DNA of 52,623 bases, from contig CADDZI010000011.1 in assembly GCA_902812405.1 (NCBI GenBank), positions 1 through 52,623 of the forward strand, given 5' to 3'. The position numbers and the translations under genes were made by a program. This DNA is from a bacterium. Lineage in GTDB: Bacteria > Vulcanimicrobiota > Vulcanimicrobiia > Eremiobacterales > Eremiobacteraceae. Position 1 is the stretch's first letter, and the number at the start of each line of letters is the position of its first letter. Positions 8,506-18,041 of this stretch are shown here, piece after piece. Under the pieces are notes generated by a model. It was not told where the DNA came from. It saw nothing but the letters and a program-made list of their open reading frames with translations, and did not search any database.

Positions 8506-9428
8506 GGTCTCGTCTCCGCGAAGAGATCCTCGAGCGACGCTTCGGTCTCGACGATGTCCGCGAGCGCCACCCGGCCTGCAAGGCCTTCCGCCAATCGCGA
8601 GCAGGTACACTCGTCACTTGCCGTCACCCGTACCGCACCGCCGGCGATCGTCGCACGGTGCACGAAGCTCAGGCCCGCGGCTGCGCCGCACACGCCGATA
8701 AGGTCGGGCGTCGCGATCGCAAACCAGCGCCGGCCCGGCTGCAGGCCGACGGCGGCCCGGCGGACCTCCTGCGGGCTTCCCCAGGCGACGAGCGTGCCGC
8801 GGTCAAGATACCCCAGCCTCGAGCACCGTTCGGCCTCGTCGAGGGAGTGCGTCGTGACAAAAAAGGTTTTACCGGTCTGCGCCATCTCCACGAAAAGATC
8901 CCACAGATCGCGGCGCGTCGCGGGGTCGATGCCCGCCGTGGGTTCGTCCAAGAACACGACCGGCGGGTCGTGGAGCACGGCACAAACCAGCGCCAGACGC
9001 CGCTGCCAGCCGCCGGAAAGCTTGTGCGTACGCGTCTGGAGGTAGCGGCTGATGCCGGTGCGTTCAACCATCTGGCTCGCCCGGAGCCGAACCTCCCGGC
9101 TGGAGAGACCGTACGCCCGGCCATAGAACTCGATGTTTTCCCAGGCCGTCAGATCGCCGTACATGGCAAACGCCTGCGCCATGTATCCAATCCACCAACG
9201 GACGGCACGCCGCTGGCCGACGATATCCATGCCGTTGACCGTGGCGGTGCCGGCCGAGGGCGGGAGAAGTCCGCACAACATGCGGACTGTCGTGGATTTG
9301 CCGCTGCCATTGGGTCCCAGCAATCCGAAAATCGAACCGGCTTCCACCGACACAGTGAGGCCGTTGACGGCCGTCGTCGTGCCGTAGTGCTTGGTCAGCT
9401 CCTGCGTCTGAATTGCGAATGAACCCAA
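8502..9428 (-). CDS. ABC transporter ATP-binding protein (ABC-2 exporter)
   Basis: Nucleotide-binding subunit (308 aa) that powers the permease encoded behind it. Walker A is GPNGSGKST at residues 38-46, the ABC signature is LSGGW at 137-141, and Walker B is VVFLDE at 157-162, followed by the D-loop and the TTHSLDEAERC switch histidine. The last ~80 residues form the accessory domain common in CcmA/YbhF-type export ATPases. The most upstream start is TTG, giving MGSFAIQTQELTKHYG, 9 bases after the stop of the polyprenyl-synthase-like gene. No strong ribosome binding site is seen, consistent with coupling. Confidence 0.93.
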   Translation of the reverse strand: MGSFAIQTQELTKHYGTTTAVNGLTVSVEAGSIFGLLGPNGSGKSTTVRMLCGLLPPSAGTATVNGMDIVGQRRAVRWWIGYMAQAFAMYGDLTAWENIEFYGRAYGLSSREVRLRASQMVERTGISRYLQTRTHKLSGGWQRRLALVCAVLHDPPVVFLDEPTAGIDPATRRDLWDLFVEMAQTGKTFFVTTHSLDEAERCSRLGYLDRGTLVAWGSPQEVRRAAVGLQPGRRWFAIATPDLIGVCGAAAGLSFVHRATIAGGAVRVTASDECTCSRLAEGLAGRVALADIVETEASLEDLFAETRP

Positions 9429-9437
9429 CCGCTATGC

Positions 9438-10304
9438 CTACGCCCGTGCCTGGGCGTGTTGGGCGTCCGCTGGGTCGGCGCGCAGCAGGCTGGGCAACCG
9501 GCGGCGCACCCGGCCCAAGGCCTCGGACAGCGCCGGCGTCTGCCGGCTCGGAAGCAACGTCCCAATCGCATCCAGCTCGTCCCCGAGTAACGCCTCGATG
9601 CGGGCGGCGCGGCCATCGTCCGTGGATACGGCTGCCGTGCCGCCTGAGAGGACGACATTGGCGCGAATGCCGTGCTCGGCATCGCGTGCCGCATCCAGCC
9701 AGTCGTCGAGGTGCGCGCAACACCGGCCAAAGCGGCCGGCACTCTCCACGATCGCGGTGCGCCGCACCGCCGGCATCGGCAGGCGTTCGGCCGCACACGT
9801 CGCGATCATGCGATAGAAATGACCGATCCGGTCCCCGCGCACCGCCGGCGCCTCCTGGCTGCGGCTTTGGTCTCGACACACCTCGAGGGCGCGGTGCAGA
9901 AAATCGGCGGCGGCAGTGCAGCCGGCTTGACTGGGCCCGGGCACGCCAAACACAACCTGAGCCAAAAGAACGTAGAGAAATCCCCCGTACTCGGCGGCGA
10001 CAATCTCGTCCGCGTCGACCATGTCGTCCACGATCGAGGTGGTCAGACTGATGCTCAGGGCCGGCTCGCAGACTGGAATGAGGCTGTCGACAGGGACGCT
10101 GTCGCCCCCCAAGACGTGCTTGAGGAACCACACCACCGGATAGCCCATGCACTTGCCGCCGACGTAGCGGGCAGTCGGCGTCAAGCGCTCTCGCGTGGGG
10201 ACGTCGAGCGGCTCGAGCATGCGCAGGCAGTGCGCCCGGAGTGCATTCCTCTCGGCAGTGGCATCCAGCAACGACTCAAGAATGTCCGAAACATATGGCG
10301 ACAT
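9438..10304 (-). CDS. Diverged polyprenyl-synthetase-like (class I isoprenoid synthase) protein
   Basis: A 288-aa all-helical protein of the trans-isoprenyl diphosphate synthase fold. It keeps both Mg-binding aspartate motifs, DDMVD at 93-97 and DDWLD at 200-204, in the positions expected for chain-elongating synthases. However, the IPP-binding GGKRLRP motif is changed to GGKCMGYP (residues 49-56), losing both arginines. That suggests altered chemistry, such as a terpene-synthase-like ionisation or a new acceptor, rather than ordinary elongation. The ATG has a strong AAGGAG site. It heads an operon with an ABC-2 exporter and faces a squalene/phytoene-synthase-like gene. Function beyond the family is unknown. 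Confidence 0.78.
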   Translation of the reverse strand: MSPYVSDILESLLDATAERNALRAHCLRMLEPLDVPTRERLTPTARYVGGKCMGYPVVWFLKHVLGGDSVPVDSLIPVCEPALSISLTTSIVDDMVDADEIVAAEYGGFLYVLLAQVVFGVPGPSQAGCTAAADFLHRALEVCRDQSRSQEAPAVRGDRIGHFYRMIATCAAERLPMPAVRRTAIVESAGRFGRCCAHLDDWLDAARDAEHGIRANVVLSGGTAAVSTDDGRAARIEALLGDELDAIGTLLPSRQTPALSEALGRVRRRLPSLLRADPADAQHAQARA

Positions 10305-10401
10305 GCCGGCTCCTTATAGGTCGCGGCGCCCTGACGCCGTACCTTCTGCGCCCGGTCGACGGCCTCCCTGGAGCAGCGAGGTTTCACCGCCTGCCGGCTG
10401 G

Positions 10402-10407
10402 TAGCTT
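10402..10407 (+). promoter_or_regulatory. Possible leaderless -10 element (TAGCTT) before the phytoene-synthase-like gene
   Basis: TAGCTT fits TANNNT and ends 7 bases before the ATG at 10415. That start has no Shine-Dalgarno sequence. This is the spacing expected when transcription begins at the start codon. No matching -35 box is obvious, so this remains a weak call. Confidence 0.3.
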
Positions 10408-10414
10408 GAAGCGT

Positions 10415-11302
10415 ATGGACGGCTCCTCAGCTGCAGTTGCACGCAGCCAGGCGTGGTGCCGGCGCGTCATGCGCCGCGAAGCCAAGAGCTCGTATGTTGC
10501 CAGCCGCTTCCTCCCCGCCGCCAAGCGCGAGGCGTTGGAGGCTCTCTACGGGCTGTTCCGCAGTGCCGACAACCTGACCGACGAACCCGGTTATACGATG
10601 GAGGACCGCCGCCGCGGATTGGGCGCGATTCGCGCCGAGGTGCTGGGCTTGGCCGACCCCGGATTCCGCGGCCAGCTACCATGGTTTGCGGCGGTCCGCC
10701 GAGCCTTTGCCCGCTTTCCCCTCGACCCCAGGGAGGTGCTGACTCTCATCGCAGCGTGCGAGCGCGAAATCGAGGGCCACACGATCGCGACGCTTGACGA
10801 TCTCGAGCGCTACGCGCGGGCCGTGTCGGGTAGCGTGGCCCGCTGCACGATGCGTGTCCTGGGAACATCCGACCCAGACTCGCTGGAGCGCGCGGAGAAA
10901 TTGGCGGTTGCCTTGCAGTGCACGAACGCCCTGCGGGATGAGGATGCCGATACACGCTCGGGCCGCTGCTACGTGCCGTACGCGGGTTTCGGGGGCGATG
11001 TCGAGGCCACCCGGAAGGCGGTTGTGCGCCTGGCGCGGGCCGGCTATGCCCAGGCACCCGCGCTCGCGGCACGGGTTGCAGACGACGGCTCGCGCTTCAC
11101 GCTTCTCGTGGCCGCTCAACTCTACGAAGATTTGCTCGCGCGGGTTGTCGCCAACGGCTTTTGCACGGGCAAACGCCGGCCGCCCCGTATCGGACTTGTG
11201 CGCTCGGCGTGGTTCGCCGTGCGCCTTGCGCTGCAGCGGCGTTTCTCCGGCGATGAGGCGGCAGGTGGCAGGAGAGGAGGCGCCCGACCCGGACGCGGCT
11301 AG
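10415..11302 (+). CDS. Squalene/phytoene synthase family protein
   Basis: Head-to-head prenyl transferase fold (295 aa), related to phytoene synthase, squalene synthase and HpnC/HpnD. The first Asp-rich motif appears as RSADNLTDEP (Asp52, Asn53, Asp56), where the family normally has DDxxD, so the second Asp is Asn. The second motif, NALRDEDADTRSGRCYVPY (Asp175-Asp179), is well conserved. The ATG giving MDGSSAAVARS was preferred to more upstream in-frame starts because homology begins just after it. It diverges from the polyprenyl-synthase-like/ABC operon across ~110 bases, suggesting a shared isoprenoid pathway. The product cannot be predicted. Its 3' end overlaps the archaemetzincin gene on the other strand by 4 bases. 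Confidence 0.85.
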   Translation: MDGSSAAVARSQAWCRRVMRREAKSSYVASRFLPAAKREALEALYGLFRSADNLTDEPGYTMEDRRRGLGAIRAEVLGLADPGFRGQLPWFAAVRRAFARFPLDPREVLTLIAACEREIEGHTIATLDDLERYARAVSGSVARCTMRVLGTSDPDSLERAEKLAVALQCTNALRDEDADTRSGRCYVPYAGFGGDVEATRKAVVRLARAGYAQAPALAARVADDGSRFTLLVAAQLYEDLLARVVANGFCTGKRRPPRIGLVRSAWFAVRLALQRRFSGDEAAGGRRGGARPGRG

Positions 11303-11880
11303 CGATTGGCGCGAACGCGCTTGTCGCAGGCTTCGCAGAAGTACGTCAGCTTGGCGTCGGTATCGTAAATCGAGTGGCTGTAGTACATGGCGCAGCGCGC
11401 GCTGTAGCAGTGGCGCAGACCGAAGGCGTGTCCGAGCGCATGCACGCACTCCTTTAGGGTGCGGTCGAAGAGGCGGCGATCATCTTCCGGCTCGCCGTAG
11501 AAGGCCGGGCTAAGCCGGTAGGTGGAGACGACCGCCACTCGGTCGGTCTCGCTGGCATCTCCGAAGATGAAGTTGTGCGAGGTCTTGTAGATGTCGCTGC
11601 CCATGATCCCCAGGAGCAGACCGTTGCGACCGGGGTAGGCGGCCAGCAAGCGGTTGAAGACGGTGGTGAGGAAGAATTGACGCCGGATGGCGTTGGCCTG
11701 CGTGGGGGAGAGGGTAAGCGGCTTTTCAACTGCGAACTTATGGAAGAAACGCTCTTCCAGGCAGGGCGCAAGCCGCTCGCAGAAATCCGTTCCGACGCCG
11801 TTGATGGGAACGAGGCTTATCTTTTCCAAGGCGACAGTGTGGGCAGTCCTCCTGGCCGCAAACGCAATGCGATGTCTCAC
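11299..11880 (-). CDS. Archaemetzincin-like protein with HAxxH in place of HExxH
   Basis: Archaemetzincins are metzincin-type zinc proteases with a second, four-cysteine zinc site. Here the three zinc ligands are present (His147, His151, His157 in HALGHAFGLRHC), as is the structural zinc set Cys158, Cys163, Cys182 and Cys185 and the Met-turn methionine (CAM, Met165). The catalytic glutamate after the first histidine is Ala148, encoded GCG. The protein therefore likely binds zinc but should not hydrolyse peptides by the usual route. The longest frame starts at GTG (193 aa); a TTG giving LEKISLVPING with GGAGGA further upstream is an alternative and is closer to known N-termini. It is convergent with the phytoene-synthase-like gene. 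Confidence 0.82.
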   Translation of the reverse strand: MRHRIAFAARRTAHTVALEKISLVPINGVGTDFCERLAPCLEERFFHKFAVEKPLTLSPTQANAIRRQFFLTTVFNRLLAAYPGRNGLLLGIMGSDIYKTSHNFIFGDASETDRVAVVSTYRLSPAFYGEPEDDRRLFDRTLKECVHALGHAFGLRHCYSARCAMYYSHSIYDTDAKLTYFCEACDKRVRANR

Positions 11881-11949
11881 CCTTCAACCTGCCGGATGCA
11901 AGTCCTCCGGCGCCCCGCCTCGCCCGTCTCACCGGAAGGAAGCAGCACG

Positions 11950-12372
11950 ATGATCATCGGACTTGGCATCGACGTCGCAGAGGTCGACCGCTTTCGCTTC
12001 AGCCCGGCGCAACTGGAGAAGTTCGCACGGAAAGTCTTTACGCCCGAGGAGATCGCGCACGCCCGGCGTCACCGCTACCCGCACGAGCGCCTCGCGGGAG
12101 CCTTTGCGGCCAAGGAGGCCACCCGCAAGGCCTTCGGCCACGCCATTCCGTGGCGTCTCATCGGCGTCCGCCACGAGCGGAGTGGCAAGCCGTACGTAGA
12201 ATTGGGAGGACGCGCCGTCGGGCTCCTCGCCGCACGCGGCGTCCAGCGCATGCACGTGACGATCTCCCACAGCCGCCAGAGCGCGGTCGCAACGGTCATC
12301 CTGGAGTCGGACCACCCGGCGGCGGGTATTGTTGTTGCGCCGCCCGATGTTGAGGAAGCTGCCGCTCGATGA
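11950..12372 (+). CDS. acpS: Holo-[acyl-carrier-protein] synthase
   Basis: Transfers 4'-phosphopantetheine from CoA to the serine of acyl carrier protein. The 140-aa protein has the family signatures IIGLGIDVAEVDRF (Mg-binding Asp8) and LAGAFAAKEATRKAFG (Glu and Lys of the active site), then HVTISHSRQSAVATVIL near the end. The ATG is preceded by GGAAGGAAG. The C-terminus runs about 15 residues past the usual end. The gene overlaps nnr by ATGA, and the acpS-nnr order is common in bacteria. Confidence 0.95.
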   Translation: MIIGLGIDVAEVDRFRFSPAQLEKFARKVFTPEEIAHARRHRYPHERLAGAFAAKEATRKAFGHAIPWRLIGVRHERSGKPYVELGGRAVGLLAARGVQRMHVTISHSRQSAVATVILESDHPAAGIVVAPPDVEEAAAR

Positions 12373-13940
12373 ACGCTCTCACCGCCGAACAGATGCGCAC
12401 CGCCGACCTGCGCGCGATCGAAGACGTCGGCATTCCCCAGATCGTGCTCATGGAGACGGCCGGCCGGGCGGTCGCCGACTTGGCGCGCGATTTCCTCTCC
12501 GACGTGGAAGGCGATCCGATCCGGGTCGCGGTCGTCGCCGGGCCCGGGAACAACGGCGCCGACGCGCTCGTCGCCGCGCGCCATCTCATGCAGCTGGGCT
12601 ACGAGCCGGACATCTACATGGCCGCGAAGGGCTCCGATCTCAACGACCTGTGCCGAGCCCAGCTCGAGATCATGCAGGGATTGGGCGCCTCGGTGAGTTT
12701 TTTGCGCGAGCAGTCGCCAGAATTCTTCCGCTCCGGCCTGCGCGCGGCGAGCCTGATCATCGATGGGCTGCTGGGCACGGGAACCGCGGGCGCCTTGCGC
12801 GATCCGTATCGCGGCTGGGTCAACGAAATCAACATTGCCAATCGCAACGTCGTGGCGGTGGACATTCCGACCGGCATCGATCCCACGTCGGGCGCCGTCT
12901 TCGGACCGGCGGTGACCGCGACGGTAACGGTCACGATGGCCGCGCCCAAGGTCGGTATGCTGCTCTATCCCGCGGCCTCCTACGTCGGAGAGTTGTGGGT
13001 AGCCAACATCGGCATACCGCCGGCCATCCTGGCGGAGGTCGGCGGCCGCTACCACGTCATGACCAAGCAGCAGTTCTTCTACTGGCTGCCCCGGCGCAGC
13101 CGGCAGGCCGACAAGCGCAGCGCGGGTGATATCGTCGTCGTTGGCGGGAGTGCGCGCTTTGTCGGGGCGCCGCTCCTGGTGTCGCTGGGAGCACTGCAAG
13201 CCGGAGCCGGCTACGTGACGATCGCCTGCCCGGCGTCCGCCGCAGCTCAGATTGGCAGTCACGTGTTGGAGCAGGTGGTGGTTCCCTGGCCCGCGACCGA
13301 TGATGCCGACGCTATCGTGCAGGCTCTGTTAGAGACGACACGCCACGCGGGTGCCGTGGTCGTCGGGCCGGGCCTGGGGCGCGAGGAGCTGACGCAGCAG
13401 GTTGTCCGGCGATTCATCGCCCAGACCTCCCGGCCCCTCGTCGTCGACGCCGACGCTCTCTTTGCACTGGCTGGGCACTGTGACGTCGTGGCGGGTAAGA
13501 AGGCCGTGCTGACGCCGCACGACGGGGAGTTCTCGCGTCTGCTGGGGGACAAGGCAGATGTCCTCGTCGCCAACCGCATCAAGGCGGCGGACGACTTTGC
13601 CTCCGAACTGGACATCACGCTTCTGCTCAAAGGCCCGCGCTCGATCACCGCAACCAAAGAGGCAACCTTCGTCAACGTGACCGGGAACGAGCTGCTGGCA
13701 ACCGCCGGCTCGGGCGACGTGCTCTCGGGTATCATCGCGGCGCTCATGGCAGCCGGTTGCAGCCCCCGACAGTCCGCCGCGCTGGGAGCCTTCTGGCATG
13801 GGATCACGGCCGAGTACCTGGCGACGCAGCACAAGCACAGCATCGTGGCGAGCGATATCGCGCGCCATTTGCAGGATGCCGCCCACTGGCTCGACGAGCG
13901 CGAAGAGCAAGACGATGGGTATCTGACGCGCGTCGTGTGA
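12369..13940 (+). CDS. nnr: Bifunctional NAD(P)H-hydrate epimerase/dehydratase
   Basis: Repairs hydrated NADH and NADPH. The 523-aa protein has two domains. The N-terminal YjeF epimerase domain (about 1-215) includes VAGPGNNGADALVAARHL and a DIPTGIDPTSG segment. The C-terminal ADP-dependent dehydratase domain (about 240-515) includes GDIVVVGGSARFVGAP, VLTPHDGEFSRLL and the nucleotide-binding AGSGDVLSGIIAAL. Length and order match full-length Nnr. The start ATG overlaps the acpS stop codon, so the two are coupled. Confidence 0.96.
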   Translation: MNALTAEQMRTADLRAIEDVGIPQIVLMETAGRAVADLARDFLSDVEGDPIRVAVVAGPGNNGADALVAARHLMQLGYEPDIYMAAKGSDLNDLCRAQLEIMQGLGASVSFLREQSPEFFRSGLRAASLIIDGLLGTGTAGALRDPYRGWVNEINIANRNVVAVDIPTGIDPTSGAVFGPAVTATVTVTMAAPKVGMLLYPAASYVGELWVANIGIPPAILAEVGGRYHVMTKQQFFYWLPRRSRQADKRSAGDIVVVGGSARFVGAPLLVSLGALQAGAGYVTIACPASAAAQIGSHVLEQVVVPWPATDDADAIVQALLETTRHAGAVVVGPGLGREELTQQVVRRFIAQTSRPLVVDADALFALAGHCDVVAGKKAVLTPHDGEFSRLLGDKADVLVANRIKAADDFASELDITLLLKGPRSITATKEATFVNVTGNELLATAGSGDVLSGIIAALMAAGCSPRQSAALGAFWHGITAEYLATQHKHSIVASDIARHLQDAAHWLDEREEQDDGYLTRVV

Positions 13941-13968
13941 GACGCAGACATCTTCGCGGTACGCGCTT

Positions 13969-13993
13969 TCGGTCGCGCAAGCGCGACCGCTAC
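13969..13993 (-). repeat. Single palindromic hairpin (minus orientation)
   Basis: Stem GGTCGCGC/GCGCGACC with AA loop, flanks TC before and GCTAC after. It lies between the converging nnr and ligA genes and, with no T-run, is not a classical terminator. Confidence 0.8.
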
Positions 13994-14080
13994 GGATTCC
14001 CTCGCTCCAAGGCCGCACCCGCGCTCTCGGCGCGACGGTCGGCGAAAGCCTGCCGCTGCGGATTCCCTGCGCGACGATCG

Positions 14081-16237
<2,157 letters not shown>

Positions 16238-17788
16238 TTAGCGCCGGGCGGCGGGGAGTTCCCAGCGTTCGGGTCGATAGAATGCCGTCTCCAGACTGGG
16301 TTGGAAGCCGCGCATCCCAGCGGGTACGGCATCGACCTCCCGCAGTTGCGCCAGCGCCACAAAGGGTACGTCCCGGGCAACCGCCGCTTGGACGATCGCG
16401 TAGTCACGCCCCCGCCGTGCCCGATCGTTCGTGCGCAGGGCGTCGGCCAGTGCACGGTCGACACGGGGCTCGCAAAAACGCGCGATGTTGTAGCCGGCGG
16501 AGGGGATTTGGTTGCAGGCCAAAAGCCAGGATGTCTCCGGGTCGGCACCCGTGACAATCTCCTGCAGCGCGAGCTGGAAGCTGCCGGAGGCCAGAGGCCC
16601 TTGGCCGACGGCCGTGGCGGCAAATTGCTGTGCCGAAAAGGGCCGCAGGATGAGGTGCATGCCGGCGCGGCGGGCTTCCTGCTGCATGAGCAAGGCCAGC
16701 GTCCGTTCCAGCTGGCGCGTACCGTCAAACGACAGCGTCAGGCGCGCCGGCAGCGCCGCAGCAGACGGCGGCACGGCGGCGGGAATATAGGCCCAGGTGA
16801 ACAGGCCGCGGGCCGCATCGCGGGCCTCCAAGACGCCGTGGGACGCCAGCCGGACGTCGCGGGAAATGTCAAAGAGGCGGGCGATGCGCCGCCGCACGCG
16901 CGGATCGCGCAGAGCCGGGTCCTGCGTCTGAAAGGTGAGTGAGAGGAATCCGTAGGTGGGGCTGATGCGAACCTTCAGCCGGCGCACACTGCGTAGCTGC
17001 GTCAGAACCGACGGATCGGCCGCAATGTACGCGTCGGCCTCACCCGTGAGGAGCCGCGCGACGATGGTCTGCGGACTGGGGACGAACTCGATGTGCAGGT
17101 GGTCGATCTTGGGCCGTCCGGCGTAGTACTGTGCGTTGGCGGACAGATCCAAACGCTCCCCGCGATGCCACGCGACGACGCGGAAGGGTCCGGTGCCGAC
17201 CGGCGATGCATCGAAGACCGATCCCGCGAGCGGCATGCCGCGCAGCAGGACGTGCGCCGGCAAGATCGGGTAATTCTCGGGCTCAAAGAAGTATGTCAAG
17301 AAGGGCGCGAACCGCCGGCGCAGATGCAGGCGCAGGGTCAGCGGCGTGGGCGCGGTCAGTGACGTGACCTCGTCGAAACCCAGTCGGCTGGGGACCGCAT
17401 TGCGCGGATCCATGATGGCGCGGTAGGTCGCAATCACGTCCCCCGCGCCAAACGGCTGGCCGTCCTGCCAGCGCACCCCGGCGCGTAAGTGGTAGACGAT
17501 CGTTCGGCCGTCCGCAGAAATGCCGCCGTTGCGCCGGCTGGGAACTTGCGTGGCGAGGTCCGGCTCCAACTCTCCGCGCGGTCCGATGCGCAGGAGATAG
17601 GAGTAGACGAGCGAGCCGATCTCTTCGGCGGTCGGGCCGCTCTCCAGGAGAGGATCGAGCGAGCGCGGCTCGGCGGTTTGCGCCACGACGAATGTGGTTG
17701 GGCCTGCGGCAACCCGGTGCGCTTGCGTACAGCCCGCCGGGAATGCCGACGCCAGGACTGCCGCCAGGGCCGCCATCCGTGCGAGCAC
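16238..17788 (-). CDS. ABC transporter substrate-binding lipoprotein, peptide/nickel family (SBP family 5)
   Basis: Extracytoplasmic binding protein of the DppA/OppA/NikA type, about 516 aa. The N-terminus is a lipoprotein signal ending LASAFPAGC, with the cysteine as lipidation site. Family hallmarks include EPRSLDPLLESGPTAEEI, LVYSYLLRIGPRGELEPDLA and the RTIVYHLRAGVRWQDGQPF segment. I start at GTG 17788, which gives a compact signal peptide (MLARMAALAAVLASAFPAGC); ATG 17776 is an alternative, and the open frame continues further. No permease or ATPase gene of an import system lies nearby, so it is an orphan. The ligand is unknown. Confidence 0.9.
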   Translation of the reverse strand: MLARMAALAAVLASAFPAGCTQAHRVAAGPTTFVVAQTAEPRSLDPLLESGPTAEEIGSLVYSYLLRIGPRGELEPDLATQVPSRRNGGISADGRTIVYHLRAGVRWQDGQPFGAGDVIATYRAIMDPRNAVPSRLGFDEVTSLTAPTPLTLRLHLRRRFAPFLTYFFEPENYPILPAHVLLRGMPLAGSVFDASPVGTGPFRVVAWHRGERLDLSANAQYYAGRPKIDHLHIEFVPSPQTIVARLLTGEADAYIAADPSVLTQLRSVRRLKVRISPTYGFLSLTFQTQDPALRDPRVRRRIARLFDISRDVRLASHGVLEARDAARGLFTWAYIPAAVPPSAAALPARLTLSFDGTRQLERTLALLMQQEARRAGMHLILRPFSAQQFAATAVGQGPLASGSFQLALQEIVTGADPETSWLLACNQIPSAGYNIARFCEPRVDRALADALRTNDRARRGRDYAIVQAAVARDVPFVALAQLREVDAVPAGMRGFQPSLETAFYRPERWELPAARR

Positions 17789-17853
17789 ACGGCGCGCAGC
17801 GTCTTGGTGGTGCGTTGCGATCAGGCCGAAGGTCACGCCGGTCGCGCCGGCGC

Positions 17854-18011
17854 CGGTCGCGCAAGCGCCACCGCTACGCACACGAAAGTAGGCATACGCG
17901 TCGGTCGCATGCGCGTTGATGGTGCAAGCGCTGCGCGTGGCGCAAGCGCGAGCGCTACGCACGCGAAGGTCCGCCCACGAGCTTCTGTAGCGGCCGCGCT
18001 TGCGCGGCCCA
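17854..18011. repeat. Hairpin repeats and a ~31-base direct repeat
   Basis: The 253-base gap upstream of the binding protein holds a minus-oriented hairpin at 17854-17878 with one mismatch in its stem and a plus-oriented hairpin at 17988-18011 (stem GGCCGCGC/GCGCGGCC, loop TT). A direct repeat beginning GCGCAAGCGC and running through CGCTACGCAC occurs at 17859-17889 and again at 17940-17970, differing at a few positions. No gene is seen here. Confidence 0.7.
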
Positions 18012-18041
18012 GAGAACGCGACGCGCCCGCGTGTCGCAAGC

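Noticed and set aside
11932-11946. CCGGAAGGAAGCAGC, identical to the conserved tip of bacterial SRP (4.5S) RNA
   Set aside because: The 5' arm does not match the SRP symmetric loop, the outer stem cannot form, and the RNA would run into acpS. GGAAGGAAG is simply the acpS ribosome binding site.
13969-13993. Hairpin repeats as rho-independent terminators
   Set aside because: None is followed by a T-run, and copies also occur upstream of genes (for example before pyrK), so they are not simple terminators.
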